64,000 bases of DNA from an uncultured Bacillota bacterium (GTDB lineage: Bacteria > Bacillota_I > Bacilli_A > Erysipelotrichales > Erysipelotrichaceae), in the NCBI GenBank assembly GCA_937919165.1, contig CALFPO010000041.1:10348-74347 (forward strand), read 5' to 3'. The notes below the pieces were generated by a model that did no database searches, was not told where the DNA came from, and was given only the letters and a program-made list of their open reading frames with translations. The position numbers and the translations under genes are program-made. Shown piece by piece: positions 26,682 to 34,985 of this stretch; position 1 is the first letter of the stretch, and each line of letters starts with the position of its first letter.

Positions 26682-27686
26682 TCATTCCTCCTCTGGATGG
26701 ATAAGTACCTTGATGGCGTTGGTGTTTACGGCATCGATGTTGCATTTGATGGCTTCCTCTAGTTTGGATAGAGGATAGATGTGGGTAATCAATTGTTCAA
26801 GATTGACATGCGTTGCTATCTCAAGAGCTTCTTCGAAGTCGTTGTTATAGCCTTGGGTACCGACAATCCTGATCTGTTTGTTTATGAGAATCGAGGCATC
26901 GAAGGTGATGTTGGGATTCTCAAAGATGCCGACCTGAACGAGAGTTCCGTCAACCTTGAGGCATTCGAGACAACTATTGAAGGTTGCTTCCTTGCCGATG
27001 ACCTCAAAGGCGATGTCATAGAGATTGTCGTTGCTGTCTTTGCTAGGATTGATGGTCCTAGATACGCCAAGCTTCCTTGCGGCATCAAGTCTTGCTTCAG
27101 AGAGATCGACAATCGAGATATTGTCTATGCCTTTGTATGAGAGTATGGCAGCTATGAATAGGCCAATCGTTCCGGCTCCATAGATGATCACCGAGTCGCC
27201 TTTCTTGGCGTTTGATCTTTTTACGGCTCTGTTGGCTACCGATAGGGGTTCGATGAGCGAACCGATGTCATATGACATATTGTCCTTTAGCTTGAACAGG
27301 TGTTCGCTTCGACATACGACATAGTCAGCCATTGCTCCATCACCGATGCGATAGGAGAACGAGGCGTTTTCGCACTGTCCATAGTTTCCGCTTAGGCAGG
27401 CTGGGCATTTTCCACAGTTGATGATCGGTTCAAGCGTTACCCTATCGCCGACCTTGAAGCCATGATTGTCTTTTCCGATGGCTACGATGTCGCCAGAGAA
27501 CTCATGTCCTATGGTAGTAGGAAGCTTCACTGCCGGATGCTTGCCTTTGAAGATATGAAGATCAGAACCGCAGATCGAAGAGGACTTTACCTTGACAACA
27601 GCTTCATTGTCGTCAAAAGGCCTTATCTCTTTATCTTCGATTATGATCTTATAAGGTTCTATTACCCTCGCTATGCGATTTTTCAT
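26682..27686 (-). CDS. Zinc-dependent medium-chain alcohol/polyol dehydrogenase
   Basis: A 334-residue MDR enzyme. CGSDLHIFKGKHP and TIGHEFSGD give the catalytic zinc site, and CGKCPACLSGNYGQC gives the four-Cys structural zinc lobe. GAGTIGLF is the NAD(P)-binding loop. It resembles sorbitol, threonine and L-idonate dehydrogenases. It is the first gene of a two-gene operon with the dehydratase, so it may oxidise or reduce a sugar acid on the same route. GGAGG precedes the ATG, and TATGAT further upstream is a possible -10. Confidence 0.88.
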   Translation of the reverse strand: MKNRIARVIEPYKIIIEDKEIRPFDDNEAVVKVKSSSICGSDLHIFKGKHPAVKLPTTIGHEFSGDIVAIGKDNHGFKVGDRVTLEPIINCGKCPACLSGNYGQCENASFSYRIGDGAMADYVVCRSEHLFKLKDNMSYDIGSLIEPLSVANRAVKRSNAKKGDSVIIYGAGTIGLFIAAILSYKGIDNISIVDLSEARLDAARKLGVSRTINPSKDSNDNLYDIAFEVIGKEATFNSCLECLKVDGTLVQVGIFENPNITFDASILINKQIRIVGTQGYNNDFEEALEIATHVNLEQLITHIYPLSKLEEAIKCNIDAVNTNAIKVLIHPEEE

Positions 27687-27741
27687 GATGAACCTCCATC
27701 GTTTCCTTAATCATATCACATATGAACGAATAGACTGGTGA

Positions 27742-27776
27742 GGTAAAAAAGCTGAACGGTTGATCCGTTCAGCTTT
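27742..27776 (-). terminator. Terminator after the double-glycine peptide operon
   Basis: Read on the minus strand, a 12-bp stem AAAGCTGAACGG / CCGTTCAGCTTT with a 5-base loop is followed by six T. It ends the transcript of the two genes at 27799-28504. Confidence 0.9.
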
Positions 27777-27798
27777 CGGTCATTATTCTTTAGAACTG

Positions 27799-28167
27799 CT
27801 ATTTTGTCTTGCTTAGACACTCTTCTAGAGTTGTAGACAGGAAGATATAATCGTCTTCATTCTTGATGATATTCTTGAGTCCACTAAGATCTCTGATGGC
27901 TTCTGTGATTTTGGTCTTACGGATGATTACAGACGTAGTGGTCTGTGCCTCGTTGATCTTCCTCCAGAAATCGCCTGCGCCAAACAGCGCATATGCCTTG
28001 TCGCCGCATTGTTCGAGAAGTCCGGTAACTTCCTTGAAGCAATCGTCTCCGCCGATTCCGGCTCCGCCTGTTACCTGCCTGAGTTCTTCGCTGGATAGTT
28101 CCTTCAATTTGCTTGCAAGAGATTCATACTTCATCTTGAGTGCATTAAGTTCATCTTTTGTCTTCAT
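27799..28167 (-). CDS. Small secreted protein with double-glycine (bacteriocin-type) leader, second of pair
   Basis: A 122-residue protein. Residues 1-35 form a leader ending in ELSSEELRQVTGG, the consensus recognised by peptidase-containing ABC exporters, which cut after GG. The mature part, about 87 residues, starts AGIGGDDC and is mostly helical in composition, with three cysteines and no transmembrane segment. The family of the core is unknown to me. AAAGGAAAA lies before the ATG, and the gene starts 16 bases after the stop of a gene of the same design. No exporter or immunity gene is in the window. It could be a bacteriocin, a signalling factor or a secreted helical protein. Confidence 0.7.
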   Translation of the reverse strand: MKTKDELNALKMKYESLASKLKELSSEELRQVTGGAGIGGDDCFKEVTGLLEQCGDKAYALFGAGDFWRKINEAQTTTSVIIRKTKITEAIRDLSGLKNIIKNEDDYIFLSTTLEECLSKTK

Positions 28168-28183
28168 ATATGTTTTCCTTTGA

Positions 28184-28504
28184 TTAGCTCAAGATGTTAG
28201 AAATCTCTTGCAGCTTGCTGCATGTCATTTCTTTCAGAATGAAGTTGATATGAATTGCCTCATCTAATGCCTCATCAACATAGCTCTTTCTCATTGATGG
28301 AGAAGTTTCCTTTATGGCGCAATCAACAAAAACAAGCAGTTTTGACTGACTGATCTGTGGGTATTGTTCATTCAGTGATTCAAGTGTATCTTTGACATCT
28401 TTTAGGCGATTTGTGAGTTCATCATATTCCTCAGGGGTTCCTTGCCACTCTCCGCCTGTAACCTTCTTAAGTTCCTCTTCTTTGAGACCATTTCTTTCTG
28501 TCAT
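28184..28504 (-). CDS. Small secreted protein with double-glycine leader, first of pair
   Basis: A 106-residue protein whose leader GLKEEELKKVTGG ends at residue 18, leaving an 88-residue acidic core (from EWQGTPEEYDEL) with two cysteines and predicted long helices. The start at 28504 is chosen over 28585: TGG-TATAAT (extended -10) lies downstream of the longer start, and GAGGA is well placed for the ATG at 28504. Core length and helical pattern match the following gene, with weak similarity (ALDEAIHIN against KITEAIRDL), so the two may be distant duplicates. The function is unknown. Confidence 0.7.
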   Translation of the reverse strand: MTERNGLKEEELKKVTGGEWQGTPEEYDELTNRLKDVKDTLESLNEQYPQISQSKLLVFVDCAIKETSPSMRKSYVDEALDEAIHINFILKEMTCSKLQEISNILS

Positions 28505-28532
28505 GTCGATAATCCTCGTTTCTTCTTGTTCC

Positions 28533-28541
28533 ATTATACCA
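28533..28541 (-). promoter_or_regulatory. Extended -10 promoter of the double-glycine pair
   Basis: On the minus strand TGGTATAAT lies 28 bases before the ATG at 28504, leaving room for a short leader with the GAGGA ribosome-binding site. No good -35 is visible, as is common with TGN extended boxes. Confidence 0.6.
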
Positions 28542-28680
28542 TGGTAGTTATCACGAACATGTCTTCTCATTTTTTTGCAGGTCATTTGTTCGTGTTTGTT
28601 GATTGCAAAAAAGTTTAAAGAGTCTATACAACATCAAAAGAAAACAGTAAGTTATAACGAATAAAAAGAGGTACGATATC

Positions 28681-28877
28681 ATGATCAATACAAACGTAAC
28701 TGCACTTAGGAAAAACCTGTTCATTATGCTTAGCAACGCTATGAAACTAATGTAAATACAAGAAACGGAAATGCCGTCATTATATCTGAAGAAGAATATA
28801 ATGGAATGAAAGCTACCATTGAAATAGGTGCCGATAAGAAGCTAAATAAAAAAATACTTGATGTATCGATGGTCTGA
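28681..28877 (+). pseudogene. Decayed Phd/YefM-type antitoxin gene
   Basis: The first frame reads MINTNVTALRKNLF, the typical start of YefM antitoxins, and stops after 24 codons. From 28752 another frame continues VNTRNGNAVIISEEEYNGM, the next conserved YefM block, to a stop at 28877. A frame change and an apparent loss of about ten residues (the KYNEP-like stretch) separate the two. AGAGG precedes the ATG. No YoeB/Txe-type toxin follows. This is a remnant of a toxin-antitoxin locus, in a 539-base gap without intact genes. Confidence 0.75.
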
Positions 28878-28951
28878 TGTTTCATATCAATAAAGAATAG
28901 ACCATTAAGATAGTAAGCGCTTGGTTACATTATGAAAACATCTAAAATGAG

Positions 28952-28991
28952 AAGATAATCATTGGGCTCATATACGGGATTATCTTTTTTT
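28952..28991 (+). terminator. Terminator downstream of the antitoxin remnant
   Basis: AAGATAATC / GATTATCTT stem with a 17-base loop, followed by seven T. It could be left over from the toxin-antitoxin operon. Confidence 0.65.
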
Positions 28992-29043
28992 GATAGCTGA
29001 TGCATACTACCTCATTGTTCGGTTGGCGTGATAATATACAAAT

Positions 29044-30723
29044 ATGCTAAGAAAGCTTCTTACAGGATACATAATCGTTTCGATCTGTCTGTTTCTGTCA
29101 TTGGGATATCTTGTTGCGGAGAAGTCATCGGCTTCCATCAAGGAAGAGCTCATGAATACTGCCAACATTTCTTTGGACGAGTCTCAGCGTTCGATCATCA
29201 ACATGATGAACAGCTCGAAGGATACAGCTCTGCAGATTGCGGCAAATACCACTGTCCAAAGCAGCATCCAGAACTTCATGAGCAGCGGCGACAGCAAGTA
29301 TCTTGAAGAGCTCGATGCATATCTTGATGAATATCCAGGCATCTCCAACGTCTACAGCAATATCTCCATCTATATGGATACCGATGCTGCAGCGGATGAC
29401 TATAAGCATATCGAAAGTGGAGTCGACGAAGGAATCTTGGAGGCATATGACAAGCCATATAGATTCTTCTGGCAGAAAAGCAGCATGGGCGACAACGTCA
29501 TACTCAGACAGCTAAAGGCTGTCTATTCCAGCAAGGACTATAAGACTATTCTGGGCGTCATAGCGGTCGATACCAATGTCGATTCGATCAGATCGATTGC
29601 GGAAGCGGCAAATTCGACCGGCAACAGGCTCTATCTTGTGAGCGATAGCGGGGAGATAGTATATCCGCACTACAACTATGACCATATATCTGATGATGTG
29701 CTGATGCATCAGGAAAGCGTTGAGCTTGAGATCGACGACAATCTGCTGCTGATAAGGATGATAAATGACAGCGGCTGGAAGCTCATCAAGGTCATTTCGA
29801 TAGCCAAGATCAACGAAAGAAGCGAAGCCATCAAGGAAACGATCATCTTCTTGACGATTGCTTTTGCGTGCGTTTCGCTGCTTGTTGCGATTGTGTTCAT
29901 CAGCCAATTCCTGAAGCCTGTAATAAAGCTTTCAGACAAGATGGCGAAGGTAAAGGCCGGAGACCTTGAGATGATAGAGGAAGGTCCAAGAGGCGAGGTA
30001 GCCGATCTTTATGACAGCTACAACTACATGATAGATAGGATCAACAAGGAGATCGATTCCAACTACATGTCCAAGATCAGGGAAAAGGATTCTGAACTCA
30101 AGGCCTTGCAGGCCCAGATAAACCCGCATTTCCTCTACAACACCCTCGATTCGATAAACTGGATGGCGCTGCAGTACGGCGCAAAGGACATCTCGAAGAT
30201 GGTTCTGGCGCTTTCGGACATGTTCAGGCTTTCGCTGAACAAGGGCAAGAACATCCTTTCGATCAAGGATGAGATAAGACAGGTGGATTCCTACATCACA
30301 CTGCAGAAGGAGCGATACTCCGATAGCTTCGATGTGAAGTATGAGATAGATGAGAATATCGAAGACAGGAAAGTGCTGAAGATGCTGCTGCAGCCGATTG
30401 TGGAGAATGCGATCATCCATGGCTTTGAGAGTCTGGAGAAGGATGGCATCATAATCATCAAGGTCAAGGATATGAAGGATGGCACCTATTTTGAGGTAAG
30501 AAACAACGGCAAGCTGGTCGATCTTGAGACCATCAACAAGAGCCTCAATGACGACGTGCAGGATGATGTCCGCAAGGGCTATGGCATATATAATGTGAAT
30601 GAGAGAATAAAGGCACTGTATGGCGAGGAATATGGTCTGCAGTACAGCATAGATGGAATATGGACGGTTGCATCATTCTTGATACCTTTGGAGACAGAAT
30701 ATGTTGAAAGTATTGATAGCTGA
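29044..30723 (+). CDS. YesM-type sensor histidine kinase
   Basis: A 559-residue membrane kinase. One helix lies at about 5-25, then an extracellular dCache-like sensor region to ~270, a second helix ~275-300, a HAMP segment (SDKMAKVKAGDLE) and a kinase core of the LytS/YesM class. The phosphorylated His is H362 in QINPHFLYNTLDSINW. The ATPase has VENAIIHGFE and GYGIYNVNERI. Such kinases sense sugars or small solutes and pair with AraC-type regulators, exactly the next gene. GATAAT lies eight bases before the ATG, so the leader is very short. Confidence 0.9.
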   Translation: MLRKLLTGYIIVSICLFLSLGYLVAEKSSASIKEELMNTANISLDESQRSIINMMNSSKDTALQIAANTTVQSSIQNFMSSGDSKYLEELDAYLDEYPGISNVYSNISIYMDTDAAADDYKHIESGVDEGILEAYDKPYRFFWQKSSMGDNVILRQLKAVYSSKDYKTILGVIAVDTNVDSIRSIAEAANSTGNRLYLVSDSGEIVYPHYNYDHISDDVLMHQESVELEIDDNLLLIRMINDSGWKLIKVISIAKINERSEAIKETIIFLTIAFACVSLLVAIVFISQFLKPVIKLSDKMAKVKAGDLEMIEEGPRGEVADLYDSYNYMIDRINKEIDSNYMSKIREKDSELKALQAQINPHFLYNTLDSINWMALQYGAKDISKMVLALSDMFRLSLNKGKNILSIKDEIRQVDSYITLQKERYSDSFDVKYEIDENIEDRKVLKMLLQPIVENAIIHGFESLEKDGIIIIKVKDMKDGTYFEVRNNGKLVDLETINKSLNDDVQDDVRKGYGIYNVNERIKALYGEEYGLQYSIDGIWTVASFLIPLETEYVESIDS

Positions 30724-31780
30724 TGACGAGAGAAGATCAAGGGAAGGATTAAGGAGCGTCATAGACTGGGATGATCTTGATATGGAGGTAGCCCACTGCG
30801 CCAAGGATGGAAAAGAAGCCCTTGATTTCATCAACAATAATGAGATAGATATCCTGATAACCGATATCAGGATGCCGGAGATGGATGGCATCGAGCTGAT
30901 CAAGAATATCGCTATCGCCAACAAGGACATCTCGATCATCATCCTTTCGGGTTATGGAGACTTTTCTTATGCCCAGAAGGCGATCCGCTATGGCGTATCG
31001 AACTACCTGCTTAAGCCTGTGCATCTCGATGAACTGACAGATATCTTGAGATCCATCAAAGAGAAGCGCAAGGAAGGCGTATCTAGGGTCTATGTGGAAG
31101 ACAGCGAGAAGAAAAGATACGATGAGCAGCAGAAGGGAAACGTTGATGGCCAGATTGCTGCAATGATCGAATGCGTAAAGAGCGGAAACAAGGAAGAGGC
31201 TCTATCCATTTCGGCAAAGATCTACGAAACCATCAAGAATGAAGACTATCCTCTTGCGATGTACAAGCAGGTAGTCCTCAAATGCATCAACAGGATGAAT
31301 ATGGCGATACAGAGCGACCTCAATTATGAACTGACCTATTTCAACGATACCGAAAGGCTCATGGACATCACGATAGCCAAGGAATTCGATGACATCAAAG
31401 GCAAGATTGACGCATTCATAGCTGAACTATGCGAATACATGAATAAGGTAAACAGCGAAAACCGTGGATCTTTGGTATACATGCTGAAGAAGATTGTCGA
31501 TGAAAGATATTCTGACAGCAAGATGACTTTGAATGACTTGAGCGAAGAGCTTGAAGTGACGCCAAACTATCTGGGAAGACTCTTCAAGGAGGAGATGGGA
31601 GTCCAGTTTTCGGATTATCTTGAACAGCTGAGGATGGAGAATGCCAAGAAGCTATTGAAGAGCACTAACCTGAAGATATATGAGATAGCTGATGATTGCG
31701 GATACAATGATGGCCAGTATTTCGCTAAGGCTTTCAAGAAATATACGGGAATGACCCCTTTGGAATACAAGAAAAATTAG
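30701..31780 (+). CDS. YesN-type response regulator with AraC DNA-binding domain
   Basis: A 359-residue regulator. The receiver domain has IADDE at 6-10, the phosphoacceptor D55 in ILITDIRMPEMDG, and LKPV near 105. The C-terminal AraC domain has two helix-turn-helix units: MTLNDLSEELEVTPNYLGRLFKEE and LKIYEIADDCGYNDGQYFAKAFKK; it ends in the usual GMTPLEYK motif. It overlaps the kinase gene by 23 bases. The most likely target is the transporter-enzyme cluster that starts at 31888, directly downstream. Confidence 0.92.
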   Translation: MLKVLIADDERRSREGLRSVIDWDDLDMEVAHCAKDGKEALDFINNNEIDILITDIRMPEMDGIELIKNIAIANKDISIIILSGYGDFSYAQKAIRYGVSNYLLKPVHLDELTDILRSIKEKRKEGVSRVYVEDSEKKRYDEQQKGNVDGQIAAMIECVKSGNKEEALSISAKIYETIKNEDYPLAMYKQVVLKCINRMNMAIQSDLNYELTYFNDTERLMDITIAKEFDDIKGKIDAFIAELCEYMNKVNSENRGSLVYMLKKIVDERYSDSKMTLNDLSEELEVTPNYLGRLFKEEMGVQFSDYLEQLRMENAKKLLKSTNLKIYEIADDCGYNDGQYFAKAFKKYTGMTPLEYKKN

Positions 31781-31819
31781 TGTTGAAAATTACACAAAAT
31801 TGTAGTTTTGGTTCATTAT

Positions 31820-31844
31820 ATTAAGCGCTTTCATTTTTTATAAT
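31820..31844 (+). promoter_or_regulatory. Promoter of the first importer cluster with cre-like operator
   Basis: TATAAT at 31839-31844 is the -10. Just upstream, ATTAAGCGCTTTCA (31820-31833) matches 12 of 14 positions of the cre consensus and occupies the -35 to -10 spacer, where a repressor would block RNA polymerase. There is no good -35 box, so the promoter probably needs an activator, for which the upstream YesN-type regulator is a natural candidate (inference). AAGGAGG lies close to the ATG at 31888. Confidence 0.6.
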
Positions 31845-31887
31845 TTAGTTGTCAAAAAGTATTTTTGATATTTCTAAGGAGGAAAAC

Positions 31888-33051
31888 ATGAAAAAGCTTA
31901 TTACTTTATTGATGTCTTTATTGATGGTATTATGCTTAGCTGCTTGCACAAACACTGCTGAGCCAGAACCAGAAGCTGAAGACAATTCACCAATCTACAT
32001 TGGCTTATCAACACCTATGACAGGCAACTTCGCTGAAAATGGTCAGGGAACTAAGATTGCTGTCGAAATGGCTCTTGAAGAGATCAATGCTGCTGGCGGC
32101 ATCAATGGCAGAGAACTGAAGGTTAAGGTTCAGGACTCTAAGTCAGATGCTACAGAATCCGCAAACATCGCTACAATCTTCACAGAAGATGAAGAGATCT
32201 TAGCTGAAATCGGCGACTTCGCATCAGGTGCTTGCATTGCTGCTGCTCCAATCTACGAAGAAGCTGGTATGGTACAGCTTTCTCCAACTGCTTCTAACCC
32301 AGATTTCAACAAGCAGGGCGAATACATGTTCTCAGTATTCGGCAAGTCTGCAGACGAATATGAATTCGTTGTTAAGTATCTTCTTAAGAAGTATATGGGA
32401 GCTGCTAACGTTGCTTCTATCTATATCGATACTGAATGGGGCGATGGCGCTCAGGCTAACCTTGAGAGCTACTGCGCTCAGGAAGGCATCACTCTTGTAG
32501 CTGCTGAACCTGTTTCAGAATCTGAATCAGACTTCACTGCAGTCATCACAAAGATCCGTCAGACTAACCCTGACTGCGTACTTCTTCTGATGGGCTCAGA
32601 AGCAGGCGCTAAGTGCATCTCTCAGATCAAGAAGACTGACTGGGATGTTGAGATCGCTATCTCTGGTCTTGCATACTCTTCACAGCTGATCGAACTCGGC
32701 GGCGAAGCAGTTGAAGGCGTTCTTTCAGAGATCGGTTTCGTTGCTGACAACACTAACCCTGAACTGTATGCATTCAAGCAGGCTTTCGAAGCTAAGGCTG
32801 GAACAACTCTGAACCAGATGGAAACTTGTGCATATGATGCAACTATGCTTCTTGCTGAAGCTATGAGAAAGTGCGAAACTTTGGATCGTGCTTCTATCAG
32901 AGATGCATTATACAACTACAAGGGATTCGTTGGTTTGACTGGTCCAAAAGACTTCAACGAAGACCGTACAATCACCAACAAGGACTATAAGATCCTTACA
33001 ATCGAAAATGGTGAGTGGAAAGTATTGACTGACTATACTTACATTGACTAA
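31888..33051 (+). CDS. ABC importer substrate-binding lipoprotein, Liv type (cluster 1)
   Basis: A 387-residue receptor with a lipoprotein signal peptide (MSLLMVLCLAAC). The body is a type I periplasmic-binding fold of the LivJ class: IGLSTPMTGNFAENGQGTKIAVEMA and EEINAAGGINGREL are diagnostic. It captures the ligand outside the cell for the LivHMGF-type importer that follows. Family members bind branched amino acids, but also amides, urea and aromatic acids. The neighbouring enzymes suggest a cysteine-derived ligand. Codon choice (GCT, AAC, GTT rich) differs from the neighbours and suggests high expression. ATG 31888 follows AAGGAGG. Confidence 0.9.
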   Translation: MKKLITLLMSLLMVLCLAACTNTAEPEPEAEDNSPIYIGLSTPMTGNFAENGQGTKIAVEMALEEINAAGGINGRELKVKVQDSKSDATESANIATIFTEDEEILAEIGDFASGACIAAAPIYEEAGMVQLSPTASNPDFNKQGEYMFSVFGKSADEYEFVVKYLLKKYMGAANVASIYIDTEWGDGAQANLESYCAQEGITLVAAEPVSESESDFTAVITKIRQTNPDCVLLLMGSEAGAKCISQIKKTDWDVEIAISGLAYSSQLIELGGEAVEGVLSEIGFVADNTNPELYAFKQAFEAKAGTTLNQMETCAYDATMLLAEAMRKCETLDRASIRDALYNYKGFVGLTGPKDFNEDRTITNKDYKILTIENGEWKVLTDYTYID

Positions 33052-33063
33052 TTCTTAAACTAA

Positions 33064-33089
33064 AAAGGGTGGTCAAACGACCACCCTTT
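33064..33089 (+). terminator. Hairpin between binding-protein and permease genes
   Basis: A perfect 11-bp stem AAAGGGTGGTC / GACCACCCTTT with an AAAC loop but no T run. It probably attenuates or stabilises the mRNA so the binding protein is made in excess of the membrane subunits. Confidence 0.75.
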
Positions 33090-33114
33090 AAATATTTGAT
33101 TGGAGGTTTTACAT

Positions 33115-33978
33115 ATGCTTGTTGAACAGTTGATTAATGGAATTGGACAAGGATTAATATATGCACTGATGAGTATAGGCTATGCCTTGATTTTTGGCGT
33201 AATAGGCCTAGTGACATTCACTCATGGTGATGTAGTAATGCTTGGTGCATTTGCGGCATACTTCGCTTTTGCGATCTTGCCAGGGAATTTCTTTGTTGCG
33301 ATAATTGCGGGATTTGTCTTGAGTGGACTGATGGGATTTGTTGTGCATAGGATATGCTACAACAGGTTCTTCAATGCTCCTAGACAGGTTTCATTGATAT
33401 GTACCATAGGAATGGGCATGTTCATAAGGAACTTCGTCCAGGTATTCATCGGTACAGAAACAAAGCCAATTCCTGACCTGTTTGGCGCTAAGGCCATCGT
33501 GGTTGCCGGACTTAGGATCAACTACATGACATTGTTCATCCTAGCGGTTGTGCTGGTGATGGTCATCTTCCTGACGCTGTTTCTTAACTTCACGCGTCTG
33601 GGACTGTCGCTTAGATCGGTAGCTCAGGACAAGACAGCCGCTGCACTGTGCGGAATAGATACCAAGAAAGCCACAACCATCGGCAATATGCTGGGATGTG
33701 CGCTTGGTGGTGTAGCTGGCGTATTATATGCGGTTAACTATGGCTCCATCGTTCCGACAATGGGCGGATCTATTGGACTTAAGGCATTCTGCTGTGCAGT
33801 GCTTGGAGGAATGGCCAATATCCCTGGTGCAGCAATCGGCGGACTGCTTATCGGCATCTTCGAGAACTTGGGCATCGCTCTGTTCTCGGCTTCAGTAAGA
33901 GATATCGTTTCGTTCGTGTTCCTAATCGGCATCCTTCTGATCAAGCCTGAAGGCCTATTCTCAAGGAGGTCTAGATAA
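33115..33978 (+). CDS. livH: ABC importer permease, LivH type (cluster 1)
   Basis: A 287-residue permease with about eight membrane segments. It begins LVEQLINGIGQGLIYALMSIGYALIFGVIG, normal for LivH. The cytoplasmic coupling region is LSLRSVAQDKTAAALCGID. GGAGG is eight bases before the ATG at 33115; an in-frame TTG at 33100 is too close to it. It shares one base with the next gene (TAATG). Confidence 0.92.
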   Translation: MLVEQLINGIGQGLIYALMSIGYALIFGVIGLVTFTHGDVVMLGAFAAYFAFAILPGNFFVAIIAGFVLSGLMGFVVHRICYNRFFNAPRQVSLICTIGMGMFIRNFVQVFIGTETKPIPDLFGAKAIVVAGLRINYMTLFILAVVLVMVIFLTLFLNFTRLGLSLRSVAQDKTAAALCGIDTKKATTIGNMLGCALGGVAGVLYAVNYGSIVPTMGGSIGLKAFCCAVLGGMANIPGAAIGGLLIGIFENLGIALFSASVRDIVSFVFLIGILLIKPEGLFSRRSR

Positions 33979-34985
33979 TGAATAAGATCATACAGAAACT
34001 GAAGGAATCAGCATTCCTCAAAAGCGAGAACGGCATCATTGCCGCCGTCTTCGCCATCCTTTTCATCATCCCTATCTTCGTCAAGAACAAGACCATCCTC
34101 AATACGATCATCATCATGGAGATCTATATTCTGGTTGTATCTTCACTCAATGTCATAAACGGCTATTCCGGACAGTTCTCCGTTGGTCAGGCTGCCTTCT
34201 ATTGCGTAGGCGCATATGTAGGCGGCATACTTTCGACCAAGCTGGAGATGAGCTTCTGGATCGTTCTGCCTATAAGCGGCATCATTGCGGCAATCTATAG
34301 CCTGGTGCTTTCGATTCCGACTGCCAAGCTTAGAGGCAACTACTTCACAATCGTTACGCTTGGCATGTGCGAAGTCACAAGACTGATCTGCCTCAACTGG
34401 AAGTCTGTCACCAGAGGACCTAAGGGCATATCCGGCATTCCTTCGCCTGTGCTTTTCGGCATAAAGTATCAGAGAAACATCTTCTTCTACTACATGATGC
34501 TGGCGCTATGCATACTGATGATAATCCTGACCGGAAGAATCCTCAAATCAAGAATCGGCAGAGCCTGGCTTTCGATCAGAGAGAACCAGGACGCTGCTAT
34601 GTCGCTTGGTGTCGACGCAATCAGATACAAGATGATGAACCTTGCCTACAGCGCCTTCTGGGCAGGCATTGCCGGATGCATGTATGCATACTATCAGAGA
34701 TATATTGAGCCTAGCATATTCTCGATCGATGAATCATTCAACATCATGACGATGAATGTCATCGGTGGACAGGGAACCTTGCTTGGACCAATCGTCGGTT
34801 CGATTGCCATAAAGCTGATTACCGAAGTATTCAGATTTGCGCTTGAATACCGCATGCTGATATATTCTGCCCTGATCGTCATCATGATGTGGGTAAGACC
34901 TCAGGGTCTGGTGGGTTCCAGAAACCTGACCAAGAAGAAGGAAAAGAAAACAGATAAGAAGACGGGAGGTGCTGAAAATGAGTAA
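33978..34985 (+). CDS. livM: ABC importer permease, LivM type (cluster 1)
   Basis: A 335-residue second permease. LNVINGYSGQFSVGQAAFYCVGAYVGG is the typical LivM entry motif and SIRENQDAAMSLGVD the coupling loop. The C-terminal tail is very lysine-rich (TKKKEKKTDKKTGG), absent from many LivM proteins. It overlaps the ATPase gene by 8 bases. Confidence 0.92.
   Translation: MNKIIQKLKESAFLKSENGIIAAVFAILFIIPIFVKNKTILNTIIIMEIYILVVSSLNVINGYSGQFSVGQAAFYCVGAYVGGILSTKLEMSFWIVLPISGIIAAIYSLVLSIPTAKLRGNYFTIVTLGMCEVTRLICLNWKSVTRGPKGISGIPSPVLFGIKYQRNIFFYYMMLALCILMIILTGRILKSRIGRAWLSIRENQDAAMSLGVDAIRYKMMNLAYSAFWAGIAGCMYAYYQRYIEPSIFSIDESFNIMTMNVIGGQGTLLGPIVGSIAIKLITEVFRFALEYRMLIYSALIVIMMWVRPQGLVGSRNLTKKKEKKTDKKTGGAENE

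Noticed and set aside
28505..28585. 27-codon upstream extension of the first double-glycine protein
   Set aside because: It contains the TATAAT box and lacks a leader-like pattern; GAGGA supports 28504.
28890..28925. AAGCGCTT sequence near 28910 as a second cre site
   Set aside because: Only about 10 of 14 positions match and no intact gene start is close.
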